Shown here: piece after piece, positions 7,266-14,666 of the stretch | How the letters are laid out: every line of letters starts with the position of its first letter | Position numbering within the stretch: the first letter of the stretch is position 1 | DNA from: Proteobacteria bacterium UBA6920 | GTDB taxonomy: Bacteria; Pseudomonadota; Gammaproteobacteria; SG8-11 | NCBI GenBank assembly: GCA_002448875.1 | Contig: DKAS01000220.1 | Span: 22,778-38,573, forward strand | DNA: 15,796 nt | Direction: 5' to 3' | Position numbers and translations under genes: made by a program | The notes under the pieces: model-generated | What the model saw: only the letters and a program-made list of their open reading frames with translations | Database searches by the model: none | Told to the model about the DNA's origin: nothing

Positions 7266-8540
7266 ATGAGGGCACAAGCAACGCGGCGTGCATGCTTCCC
7301 GGGATGGTGGCTGGCCCTGCTGTTGACGATCAGCGTCACCGCGCAGGCAACAGACTGGGTGACGGAACGGCGCAAACCGCAATTCGAAACCGAAACCGGC
7401 TACGCCGTTTTTCCCTTTCCCTATTCGCTGCCTGGCATAGGTTCCGGCCTCACCGCCGTCGGTGGCGTGAGCAACGCCTTCAACAGCTACACCGATATCT
7501 ACGCCGTACTGCTGGGTGGGGACATCCAGGGTGCCGCCCTGGGCGTCAGTGAAATCCACGCGGTGCCGCAGCACCTGTTCTTCGATGTGGGCTACTCCGA
7601 TATCAGCAAAGGCGTGTTTCGCAGTTACAACGAACGCGGCATGGATTCGGACCCGAAGCACTTCACCGACATCGAGGTCTCCAGCGTCCGCGCCTATGGC
7701 GGCCGCATGACCGGCAGCTTTCTGCAGCGGCGGCTGGAATTGTACGCCGCCCGCTACCTGTTCGGCGTCACCGTGGAAAGCATCCGTGACAAGGATGGCA
7801 ATATCATCCTTAAGGCGGAAGACGGATTCAAACTGCGCGGCGGGCAGAATATCTTCGGCGGCCGCGTCGACCTGACCGACGACTTTTCCGATCCCCGGCG
7901 CGGCCTGCGCGTGGATACCAGTGGCTGGCATGCGCCCAAACGGGGCAACGGTCCGGAATACACCCTGGTGGACATCAATACCACGGCGTATCTCCCGATG
8001 GGCAAGCGCAGTACCCTGGCGCTGAACTACCTCAAATCCGACGCTTATGTACAACGTGAGGGTTTGACCGACCGGGCAGCGGTAGCCGGCGAGCTGGGAT
8101 TCGATTGCGCCGCCATCGCCGACGCCGGCGATCGGCAGAATTGCGAGGAATACATCGACAACGTGGTCGCCGCCAACCGCCACGGCAGCGCCAGCAACCT
8201 GGGCGGCGCCAACCGCCTGCGCGCTTTCGCCGAGGGGCGTTTCCATGGCGCACACACCCGCTTCATCGGCGGCGAATTCCGCTGGAACCTGACCGACGAA
8301 TTCACGCCCTTCGATATCGTGATCGTCAAGGACGTGCGCACCACCGTGCAACTGGCGTTTTTCCTCGAGGCCGGCACCACCGCCGACCGCAATGATCAGT
8401 TGTGGGACGACATGCGCCTGTCCGGCGGCGTCGGTGCCCGCGTCATCACCGCCTCCGGCGTGGTCTTCCGCGGCGATGTCGCCGGCGGCCGCGAAGGCGT
8501 TGCCACTTCGGTCTGGTTCGACTACCCCTGGGAGTTCTGA
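7266..8540 (+). CDS. Omp85/BamA-like outer-membrane barrel without POTRA domains
   Basis: 424 residues. Residues 1-28 form a signal peptide (TAQA before TDW). The rest resembles the barrel of the bacterial surface antigen (D15/Omp85) family: D-D-F-S-D-P-R-R-G-L-R (204-214), the loop-6-like L-G-G-A-N-R-L-R-A-F at 312-321 in the place of the VRGY/F motif, G-G-E-F-R (335-339), and a C-terminal F-R-G-D-V-A-G-G-R-E-G region ending in Phe, the usual BamA recognition residue. There is no room for POTRA repeats, so it is unlikely to be BamA or TamA; short barrel-only members are poorly characterised. Cys281 and Cys293 could form a disulfide in a surface loop. The ATG at 7266 has AGGA 10 bases upstream; an in-frame TTG at 7257 overlaps that site and is less likely. 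Confidence 0.8.
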   Translation: MRAQATRRACFPGWWLALLLTISVTAQATDWVTERRKPQFETETGYAVFPFPYSLPGIGSGLTAVGGVSNAFNSYTDIYAVLLGGDIQGAALGVSEIHAVPQHLFFDVGYSDISKGVFRSYNERGMDSDPKHFTDIEVSSVRAYGGRMTGSFLQRRLELYAARYLFGVTVESIRDKDGNIILKAEDGFKLRGGQNIFGGRVDLTDDFSDPRRGLRVDTSGWHAPKRGNGPEYTLVDINTTAYLPMGKRSTLALNYLKSDAYVQREGLTDRAAVAGELGFDCAAIADAGDRQNCEEYIDNVVAANRHGSASNLGGANRLRAFAEGRFHGAHTRFIGGEFRWNLTDEFTPFDIVIVKDVRTTVQLAFFLEAGTTADRNDQLWDDMRLSGGVGARVITASGVVFRGDVAGGREGVATSVWFDYPWEF

Positions 8541-8558
8541 CCCGCGCCTGCCGGGCGG

Positions 8559-9683
8559 TTATTTGCCGGAGGCGGCGGGCAGCAGGGCCGGCAGCGGGTC
8601 GGCGGCGACGGTTTTGCGCAGACGCCTGCGCAACAGGCTCAGCAACGGTCGTTCCAGACTGTAGTAAATGACAATACCCAAGCCCACCGCCAGCGCCATG
8701 TTGATGCCTATGGCCAGCGCGATATCCGTATAGTTTGCCGATGTCAGCCCCAGATCTTGAACAAGCTGCCGGGCAGCTCTGGATGTCGCCAGATGAAACA
8801 GATAGATGGAATATGACGCGTCGCCCAGCAGTTGCAGCGGGAAACTGCGCACGCCGCGAAACAGTTGAATGCTCAACCAGACAATGAGGGCGGCGGCGCT
8901 ACCCAGCACCACCTTGTCGTTGGCGGCGGAACCCGTGACCAGTAGCAGACAGCCAAGCACGCCCAGGAACAGCAGGGTCAGGCGGCTGAAACGCAGATGT
9001 TCGCTGCGACTGTGGATTTCGTACACCACCATGCCGAAAATGAATTCAAGCAGAATGGGCGAGGTGTAAAAGCGACCGGCATCGCCGCTGAAGTGCAGCA
9101 GCTTGCCCGCGACAACGGCGCCCGCCAGCACCGCCGACACCAGCACCACGCGATATTGTCCACTCAGCATGCCGATGCCGAACAACAAGTAGAAAACCAC
9201 CTCGTAGTTCAAGGTCCAGCCCTGGATCAGCACCGGAAACATCTCACCCATCTCCTCCTCGTCGAGGCTGGGGTGAGGAATAAAGGCGAAATCCTTGAAA
9301 ATGGACGCCAGGTCAGGGGTGATGCCGGCAGCCAGCGCCGCCAGGGAATCGGCGCCGGCGATCCAGTGGCTGAAATAAGGCCAGGCGGCCCAGAGCAGCG
9401 CGATCCAGTACAGCGGCACCACGCGGACAAAACGCTTGCCGAGAAACTCACCGGCGGCGCGCCAGGGCGACACTTCATGGGTGCAATGCCGGGTGGTGTA
9501 CATCATGATAAAGCCGCTGATCACGAAGAAAATATCCACGCCGCGCGAACCGATGCGGGTCCAGTCGGGTACCTCGCCGAAATAGGAACGGGCATGGAAA
9601 AACACCACCATCAGCGCCGCGATGCCGCGCAGATACTGCAGACCTTCAATGGTGCGTTGCTGCTGCGTGACGTGTTTGCTCAT
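8559..9683 (-). CDS. Acyltransferase-3 family membrane O-acyltransferase
   Basis: 374 residues with about ten hydrophobic segments. Family signatures in order: L-Q-Y-L-R-G-I-A-A-L ... F-F-H-A (15-31, with the catalytic-type His30), G-V-D-I-F-F-V-I-S-G-F (48-58), K-R-F-V-R-V-V-P-L-Y-W (83-93), W-T-L-N-Y-E-V-V-F-Y (156-165), S-Y-S-I-Y-L-F-H (290-297) and E-R-P-L (344-347). Members transfer acetyl or other acyl groups to extracytoplasmic sugars such as O-antigen, Nod factor or exopolysaccharide. This is the last gene of the four-gene run, and its ATG lies 14 bases past the previous stop, so it most likely decorates the polymer made by the glycosyltransferase. An in-frame TTG at 9701 is possible but has no ribosome site and overlaps the upstream stop. 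Confidence 0.9.
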   Translation of the reverse strand: MSKHVTQQQRTIEGLQYLRGIAALMVVFFHARSYFGEVPDWTRIGSRGVDIFFVISGFIMMYTTRHCTHEVSPWRAAGEFLGKRFVRVVPLYWIALLWAAWPYFSHWIAGADSLAALAAGITPDLASIFKDFAFIPHPSLDEEEMGEMFPVLIQGWTLNYEVVFYLLFGIGMLSGQYRVVLVSAVLAGAVVAGKLLHFSGDAGRFYTSPILLEFIFGMVVYEIHSRSEHLRFSRLTLLFLGVLGCLLLVTGSAANDKVVLGSAAALIVWLSIQLFRGVRSFPLQLLGDASYSIYLFHLATSRAARQLVQDLGLTSANYTDIALAIGINMALAVGLGIVIYYSLERPLLSLLRRRLRKTVAADPLPALLPAASGK

Positions 9684-9697
9684 AGCCTGGCGGCAAC

Positions 9698-11398
9698 TCA
9701 AAAAGTGTAAGACAGGCGCAGGTTACTGTAATTTTCCTTATAGGTGTAACCAGGTATCGCGTTGGAGGCTGAGTTGTTTATTTCGCCGTTCAACTCCACG
9801 CGTAAACGTTTGAACAGATTGATGCCGGCTGTACCACCGGCGTGAACGATGTCGTCGCTCAGATCATAACGCTTGCGGATATAGGACTGCTGCCCCCAGG
9901 CAAAGTCGGAATAAAAATATAAAGGACCTTTTTCGTAGGCCATCAGCAACAAGAGCTTATGCGCCTGGTAATTCTGCACGTCGAAATAACCCGCGGTGGA
10001 AGGCTGATTGAAACTCACGCTGCGATAACCATAGCCCAGACTGAAGCGCGGGCCGCTGCTGTTGATGGCCCACAACGCCGAACCCTCGAAATCGCGGGCA
10101 TAGTTGTGCCCACCATCCACGCCGGTCGAGACTATTTCAACGCCGTCGACTTTCTTTTCCACCACCTCATGACCGGCGCTTTCATAGTCCGTCCCGCGAT
10201 AGATACCCTTGGCGGTGACGTTCTGCGACAACGGCCAGGAATAAACCAGCTGTAACTGGCGCATAGTCACATTGTTGCGTATCAGGATCGCGGTGGCAGT
10301 ACCCACGTCCTGGAGCAACCCCGCCTGGAATTCGCCGTTGCCCAGCTGCTGGGTCAGCCAGATTTCGCCCAGGGCATGGGAAACCGAGCGCTGCGGCGTA
10401 GTCAGGCTGCCGCCTGATTGGGTCTCCTGGAAGACCTTACCGGAGGTCAGAGTCACTTTGCCGGCGGTCAGCGACAAGCGCAGCGCATCCGTCAGATTGC
10501 GGCCCGCCCACAGGCGATAACTGTCCGCGTCGGTGGCCAACCCACCGATGCTGGCGTGACGCGTGCGATCGGTGAAGGAAAAATCCCAATCGATGACGTT
10601 CACACTCAGGGTAAAGTTTCGCTCGCCGATGCTGTCGCCATCATTGTCGGTAAAGCTGCTGGTCTGCAACTCCGCCACCGGCCGGGTTATGCTTTGAATG
10701 TAACCGGTCAGTTCCGCCAGGTCGGCCTGCTGCCACTCGTCTTCGGCGTGCAGCAACTTGAAGTGCTGCAGCGCTTCCTGTTTGCGCCCAACGGCCAGCA
10801 GGCTGTAGATCAGGCCCAGACGGGCGTCAAAATCGTCGCGCTGCGCCAGGATGTTGCGGTACACCTGCATGGATTCATTGAACGACTTACGCCAGCGCAG
10901 CACATTGCCCTTGACCAGCAGGGCGCGCTCGTTCTTGCGATCGTGACGCAGAATACGGTCGATCTCGTCCACCGCCGCGTCATACTCGCCATCGGCGGCC
11001 AGCAGCCGGGCCAGGGCCACTTCCGCCACCGTGCCCTTGTGCGGTTCCTCGACCAGCCGCCGCAGCAGTTCCTTGGTTTCGCGTCGCCGGCCGGCGGCCA
11101 GCAGGCGTTTGGAAATGGCGAAGCGTTCGGCGTAGGTGAAGATCCCGTCATCCAGCTCCAGGGCGCGCAGATAAAGATCGGCGGCCGTGTCCAGCTGCTG
11201 CTGCATAAAGAAATTGTCCGCCATCTCCTTTTCATCGCGCGCCATGCGCGCGCGGGTGGCGGCGGAAACGGCACTGGACGGCGCCGCATCGGCCGCCACG
11301 GCGGTGACCGCCGGCAGGCACAACGCCTGCGCCACAATCAGGGCAAGGCCGCGAAAAACCACCCGGTGCGGGTGCAAGTACGACGTATTCGCGGGCAT
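9698..11398 (-). CDS. TPR-like scaffold fused to outer-membrane beta-barrel, putative polysaccharide exporter
   Basis: 566 residues. Residues 1-35 are a signal peptide. Residues 50-235 are helical with TPR-like pairs (for example ADLYLRALELDDG near 73 and YDAAVDEIDRILRHDRKNERALLVKG at 139-164, continuing to LLAVGRKQEALQHF). Residues 245-566 consist of alternating amphipathic strands with aromatic edges, and the protein ends Y-T-F with a terminal Phe, typical of an outer-membrane barrel. The architecture parallels PgaA, BcsC and PelB, which thread a polysaccharide from the periplasm across the outer membrane, but it is much shorter (PgaA is about 800 residues). It sits between the small membrane protein and the acyltransferase gene. 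The start is 19 bases after the upstream stop, with no good ribosome site, which suggests translational coupling. Confidence 0.8.
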   Translation of the reverse strand: MPANTSYLHPHRVVFRGLALIVAQALCLPAVTAVAADAAPSSAVSAATRARMARDEKEMADNFFMQQQLDTAADLYLRALELDDGIFTYAERFAISKRLLAAGRRRETKELLRRLVEEPHKGTVAEVALARLLAADGEYDAAVDEIDRILRHDRKNERALLVKGNVLRWRKSFNESMQVYRNILAQRDDFDARLGLIYSLLAVGRKQEALQHFKLLHAEDEWQQADLAELTGYIQSITRPVAELQTSSFTDNDGDSIGERNFTLSVNVIDWDFSFTDRTRHASIGGLATDADSYRLWAGRNLTDALRLSLTAGKVTLTSGKVFQETQSGGSLTTPQRSVSHALGEIWLTQQLGNGEFQAGLLQDVGTATAILIRNNVTMRQLQLVYSWPLSQNVTAKGIYRGTDYESAGHEVVEKKVDGVEIVSTGVDGGHNYARDFEGSALWAINSSGPRFSLGYGYRSVSFNQPSTAGYFDVQNYQAHKLLLLMAYEKGPLYFYSDFAWGQQSYIRKRYDLSDDIVHAGGTAGINLFKRLRVELNGEINNSASNAIPGYTYKENYSNLRLSYTF

Positions 11399-11417
11399 AG
11401 CTGGACGCAGCGAACCT

Positions 11418-11813
11418 CTATGTCTCGCTGGCCAGCGGGCGGAAGAACAGGCGCAGCATATTGGTAAAAGCCAGTATCGACGCCAGTGTTGCCATTGACA
11501 TCAGCAGTGGCGTGACATGGAAAATATTGACCCGAAACGCGGTCGCCACGATATGGGTGTGCAGTTCACGGGCCATCGGCGCATCGGGCACCGCCGCGGA
11601 AAACTGGGTAAACACCAGCCCGGCCAGCACGCCGATCAGCCACATGCCACCGACGATCGCCGCCGACATCGTCAGCTGACGCAGCACCTGGCGCCAGCGC
11701 GCCAGGCTACTGCGGCCGCGCAGCGTCAGCACCAGCTCATTCACCGGCATCAACAAAGCGCTGATCAGATAAAACACGCCGCCAATTCCCGTACCTGGTA
11801 ATCCTGCCGTCAT
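11418..11813 (-). CDS. Small three-helix inner-membrane protein of the exopolysaccharide locus
   Basis: 131 residues with three probable membrane helices at about 12-30, 49-70 and 97-124. A basic loop (residues 32-46, R-G-R-S-S-L-A-R-W-R) lies between the first two, so that loop is probably cytoplasmic. I recognise no family. Its place directly after the glycosyltransferase (27-bp gap) and before the exporter recalls PgaD, a small membrane partner needed by the PNAG synthase PgaC, but sequence similarity cannot be claimed. A good AAGGA site precedes the ATG. The likely job is to assist or stabilise the synthase in the inner membrane. Confidence 0.8.
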   Translation of the reverse strand: MTAGLPGTGIGGVFYLISALLMPVNELVLTLRGRSSLARWRQVLRQLTMSAAIVGGMWLIGVLAGLVFTQFSAAVPDAPMARELHTHIVATAFRVNIFHVTPLLMSMATLASILAFTNMLRLFFRPLASET

Positions 11814-11840
11814 TTCAAGCTTCCTTCTTTCCGGTTTTTA

Positions 11841-12866
11841 TCAGTGACCTTTCTCGTAAACAAGCAAGGGGCGCCCTACCACCCACTCATCCCATACCGC
11901 GCGCAACAGGAAATAGGCATTCACCGTGCGCAACACGAAAAACGATGGCAGGCTGGCCAACACCCGCAGAATATCGCGCCGGCCGTGGGGAGTGAAAAAT
12001 ATTGGGATCGCGATCGCCGGCAAGTCGATCAGATAGGCCAGCAGGAACAGCGGCTGGCGGAAAAACAGCGCCAGCGCCGGCACCACCAGCAGATAGACCA
12101 GCGCGGCAATTACCGCGTCCCACAGCGCCACCGCAACGATTTCCCGCAGAAAGGGAATGCGCAGGTTGGCGCGCCAATGCAGCGCGACATTCTGCACGAA
12201 GCCATGGGACCAGCGCCGCAGCTGCTTTTTCATGAAGCCGAAGGTGCGTGGCTCGATCGGGTAGCAGACCGCCTCGGGGATGAAACGCACCTCGTGCCCC
12301 TGCTGGTAAAACGTCCAGGTCAGGTCCATGTCCTCGGCCATGGTGCGCGTCGACCAGCCACCCACGGAACGCAACACGTCGGTGCGGTAAACGGAAAAAC
12401 AGCCAGAAGAAATCAGCGGTTTGCGATAGTATTCCTGAATGGGTTTGTACCAGCTGAACGCCAGCAGATACTCGATATAGCGGCCGCGTTCCCAGATCGT
12501 TTCCACATGCCGGGGGATGACGAAACCGCAGGCTGCCACCACGCTGTCGCGGTCCAGCGCCTGCAGCAGTTTTTCGATGGCATCGGGCGCCAGCACCGTG
12601 TCGGCGTCTATCGCCATCACCAGTTCGGTAGTCACGCGGGCGAGCGCGAAATTCTGCGCGCCGGCTTTGGAACCGGTATTCGCCGGCGGACAAATCACCG
12701 TGACGCCGCAGGCGCGGGCGCGGGCCGCGGTGTCATCGCTGGAGCAATCATCGATGACGATAATTTCCTCGGGAAGCAGCGTTTGCTGCTGAATACTGCG
12801 TATGGTATCCGCGATACTGTCGGCTTCATTGTAGGCGGGGATGATCACTGTCAGAGCATTGCGCAT
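11841..12866 (-). CDS. Processive-type family 2 glycosyltransferase (polysaccharide synthase)
   Basis: 341 residues. The GT-A domain (1-230) carries the expected motifs: VIIPAYNEAD near 7-16, Asp39-Asp40, the DxD metal site Asp87-Ala-Asp89, the T-M-A-E-D acceptor/base motif at 175-179 (Asp179) and Q-L-R-R-W at 215-219, the Q-x-x-R-W signature of processive synthases such as PgaC, BcsA and HasA. Three hydrophobic segments follow at about 243-268, 272-291 and 305-323. Unlike PgaC or BcsA there is no N-terminal membrane helix. It presumably polymerises a beta-linked sugar from UDP-sugar donors at the inner membrane; the sugar cannot be read from sequence. AAGGT lies 9 bases before the ATG. It is the first gene of the four-gene run; no PilZ or GGDEF domain is attached. 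Confidence 0.92.
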   Translation of the reverse strand: MRNALTVIIPAYNEADSIADTIRSIQQQTLLPEEIIVIDDCSSDDTAARARACGVTVICPPANTGSKAGAQNFALARVTTELVMAIDADTVLAPDAIEKLLQALDRDSVVAACGFVIPRHVETIWERGRYIEYLLAFSWYKPIQEYYRKPLISSGCFSVYRTDVLRSVGGWSTRTMAEDMDLTWTFYQQGHEVRFIPEAVCYPIEPRTFGFMKKQLRRWSHGFVQNVALHWRANLRIPFLREIVAVALWDAVIAALVYLLVVPALALFFRQPLFLLAYLIDLPAIAIPIFFTPHGRRDILRVLASLPSFFVLRTVNAYFLLRAVWDEWVVGRPLLVYEKGH

Positions 12867-12893
12867 AACAAACAGACCTTTTGGCCAGCGGCT

Positions 12894-12899
12894 AGTATA
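12894..12899 (-). promoter_or_regulatory. Candidate -10 box of the exopolysaccharide operon
   Basis: On the minus strand TATACT lies 27 bases upstream of the glycosyltransferase ATG. No clear -35 hexamer is seen at the right spacing, which could mean activator dependence. The same TATACT hexamer precedes the small secreted protein gene at 13739-13744. Confidence 0.35.
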
Positions 12900-13114
12900 C
12901 CGCCGGCGAGAATGACAGAATATGCTGATATTCTTGTGGAATCCTTAAAACCGTGACATCCAGGCGAACGTATTAATTCCTCAAAAGCGCAGTAACAACC
13001 CGACATGGCGGAAAACACCCAGCGTTCAGCGGACCATCCACGATTAAATAGATGGGCGACAGCGTGGACGACAGGCTGTCTTAGCATTTTTTAAGATCCG
13101 CGACATGGAGAACA

Positions 13115-13136
13115 CCGGACGGGTATCCCCGCCCGG
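13115..13136 (-). terminator. Hairpin after the small secreted protein gene
   Basis: Minus-strand CCGGGCGGG and CCCGTCCGG form a 9-bp stem (one G-U) with a GATA loop, 8 bp past the stop. The following bases (TGTTCTCC) hold few T residues. It may partly end transcription before the glycosyltransferase gene or separate the two units. Confidence 0.5.
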
Positions 13137-13144
13137 CGTCAAGC

Positions 13145-13699
13145 TCATTTACCAACCGTCACTTCCACGGTGACGTTGTCCAGCGTACCAATCCAGGCGC
13201 CGCTGCCGTCGACGGGCAGGCCGAGAATGGAACCCGTGGCGCTGGAACTGCGCGCCTGGCCGGCACCGGCGAAACGCACCATATAACCGTCGTAGGCGTA
13301 GCCCCAGGAACCCTTGTTGATCCAGCCACTGGCGGGTTCATTGGTGTTGACCTCGAACTTTACATAACCACAACCGGCCGTATTGGAAACCGTACAGGTA
13401 TCCAGCTCCACCGCCATGCTGGATACGCCTTTGACGGTAACCGCCGACAGCGGGATCTGGTCGCGCCAGAACGCATAACCGTTGGCCGGGGTATAAACGG
13501 CATAGAACAGATAGGCCACGCGACTGGCGCCATTGCCATCCACGCCGACGGAGCCCGTCACCCAGCCCTGATCACTGCTTGAATAAGGCAATTGAGCGAA
13601 TTCCCCGTTCATCTTGAACACATTGGTTTGCGCTGCGTGTGCCGGCACCAAAGCCAGAGACAACACGCTGCCCAACAGCATTGCAGACACTTTTTTCAT
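13145..13699 (-). CDS. Small secreted protein of unknown function
   Basis: 184 residues. MKKVSAMLLGSVLSLALVPA followed by HA-AQ is a classic Sec signal peptide cut at about residue 22. The mature part is Gly/Ser/Val-rich with regular beta-strand-like alternation, two Cys residues near the middle (D-T-C-T-V-S-N-T-A-G-C-G-Y) that may form a disulfide, and ends T-V-E-V-T-V-G-K. I recognise no family; the pattern suggests a small beta-sandwich. The frame extends upstream to 13771, but the ATG at 13699 has GAGGG 9 bases before it and starts the signal peptide. It is encoded just upstream of the exopolysaccharide operon on the same strand, separated by a 278-bp gap with a hairpin. It could be an extracellular matrix or polymer-binding protein, but this is only inferred from position. 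Confidence 0.8.
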   Translation of the reverse strand: MKKVSAMLLGSVLSLALVPAHAAQTNVFKMNGEFAQLPYSSSDQGWVTGSVGVDGNGASRVAYLFYAVYTPANGYAFWRDQIPLSAVTVKGVSSMAVELDTCTVSNTAGCGYVKFEVNTNEPASGWINKGSWGYAYDGYMVRFAGAGQARSSSATGSILGLPVDGSGAWIGTLDNVTVEVTVGK

Positions 13700-13738
13700 G
13701 TTTCCGTACCCTCTAGTTAATGGAACAACCGGGGGAGG

Positions 13739-13744
13739 AGTATA
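13739..13744 (-). promoter_or_regulatory. Candidate -10 box of the small secreted protein gene
   Basis: Minus-strand TATACT lies 39 bases before the ATG at 13699. There is no good -35 hexamer. The same hexamer occurs upstream of the glycosyltransferase gene. Confidence 0.35.
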
Positions 13745-13974
13745 GGTGAGACGGCAAAAGAAAAGGAACACTTGCCAGCGAAACTTGGCGACGTGGGCAG
13801 AAGTGTAAGCGTGCGCTAAGAAAACTGGTGAAACAATGCACAGACGTAGACAGCGATCAAATCGTGATCTTCGGCCGCTTTCAGGTTCGCTTAAAACAAC
13901 CGTGTAAAATCGCCAGCTTACACCGTCATATTCAGGGCGGCACTAAAGGCGTTAGTCCCCAGGGAGTCCGCTGC

Positions 13975-14652
13975 ATGCGCACACTAAGCATAGTCGTACT
14001 CATGATTCTGGCAGCGGCCTGCACCCCGCTTAAACCCATGGCGCTGAGCGACGACAACGAAAAGCTGCGGACCGACACCGATTCCCTGGTGTTATTTACC
14101 TTGAAAACGGCCAACGACTATCAGCGCCTGTTTCAACCCCGCCTGCGCACCCTCTCGCTCAGCCTCAGGCAAAACGGCGACCGCGCCGGCGCGCCCCTGG
14201 TGTTCAGCACCGGCAGTCCGCATCGCGAGGAACTGGACGGAACCTTGAATTATCTGATCAGTCTGCGCTTGCCGCCGGGCAACTACCGGCTGGAAACCGC
14301 CGCCGGCACCAGCACCGACGATGTTTTTGTCGCTGCTTTCAGCATTCCCCTGCATCGTGATTTCGCGGTCCCCATGAACAGGATAATTTACCTGGGACAT
14401 ATCGCCGCGACCAATCGCGAACGCACCACCATAGACCAGACGCCCGCCGGCGCTGCCCTGCCCGCCGCCGAACAACAGGCTGCCGGCTTCGCCGACGGCA
14501 CTTTCGAGATCACCATCAGCGATCGCTACCGGCCGGACCTGGCGGAATTCAGCACGCGTTTTCCGGCGCTGGTCGGCCAGGTGGTTGTCAATCTTGCCGA
14601 CGCGCTGCGCGCTGAGGTCAACGACGGGAAAAACGCGGCGCTGCGCCACTGA
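13975..14652 (+). CDS. Lipoprotein of unknown function
   Basis: 225 residues. M-R-T-L-S-I-V-V-L-M-I-L-A-A-A-C is a lipoprotein signal with the modified Cys at 16, so the protein is membrane-anchored outside the cytoplasm. The mature domain contains a beta-rich segment with L-P-P-G-N-Y-R-L-E-T (about 98-107), reminiscent of transthyretin-like or prealbumin-like folds, then a Pro/Ala/Gln-rich segment and a helical C-terminus. I recognise no family. The open frame extends back to 13828, but the ATG at 13975 has GGGAG 8 bases upstream and begins the signal, so I use it. TAAAAT at 13905-13910 is a possible -10 box. It is convergent with the ABC permease gene, with a 14-bp gap. Confidence 0.8.
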   Translation: MRTLSIVVLMILAAACTPLKPMALSDDNEKLRTDTDSLVLFTLKTANDYQRLFQPRLRTLSLSLRQNGDRAGAPLVFSTGSPHREELDGTLNYLISLRLPPGNYRLETAAGTSTDDVFVAAFSIPLHRDFAVPMNRIIYLGHIAATNRERTTIDQTPAGAALPAAEQQAAGFADGTFEITISDRYRPDLAEFSTRFPALVGQVVVNLADALRAEVNDGKNAALRH

Positions 14653-14665
14653 GCCGCGTCGCGGC
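14653..14665. terminator. Short GC inverted repeat between convergent genes
   Basis: GCCGC-GTC-GCGGC fills almost the whole 14-bp gap between the convergent lipoprotein and permease stops. There is no T-run on either side, so any terminator role is weak. Confidence 0.25.
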
Positions 14666-14666
14666 A

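Noticed and set aside
10418..11467. 349-codon plus-strand frame
   Set aside because: Antisense shadow of the TPR-barrel gene; GC-rich codon bias on one strand opens frames on the other.
11844..12956. 370-codon plus-strand frame
   Set aside because: Antisense shadow of the glycosyltransferase gene, whose catalytic motifs are complete.
12851..13087. 78-codon minus-strand frame overlapping the glycosyltransferase start
   Set aside because: No ribosome site or family resemblance, and it overlaps the likely promoter and start of the synthase gene.
13828..13974. Upstream extension of the lipoprotein frame
   Set aside because: It would bury the lipoprotein signal 49 residues inside the protein; the ATG at 13975 has a good ribosome site.
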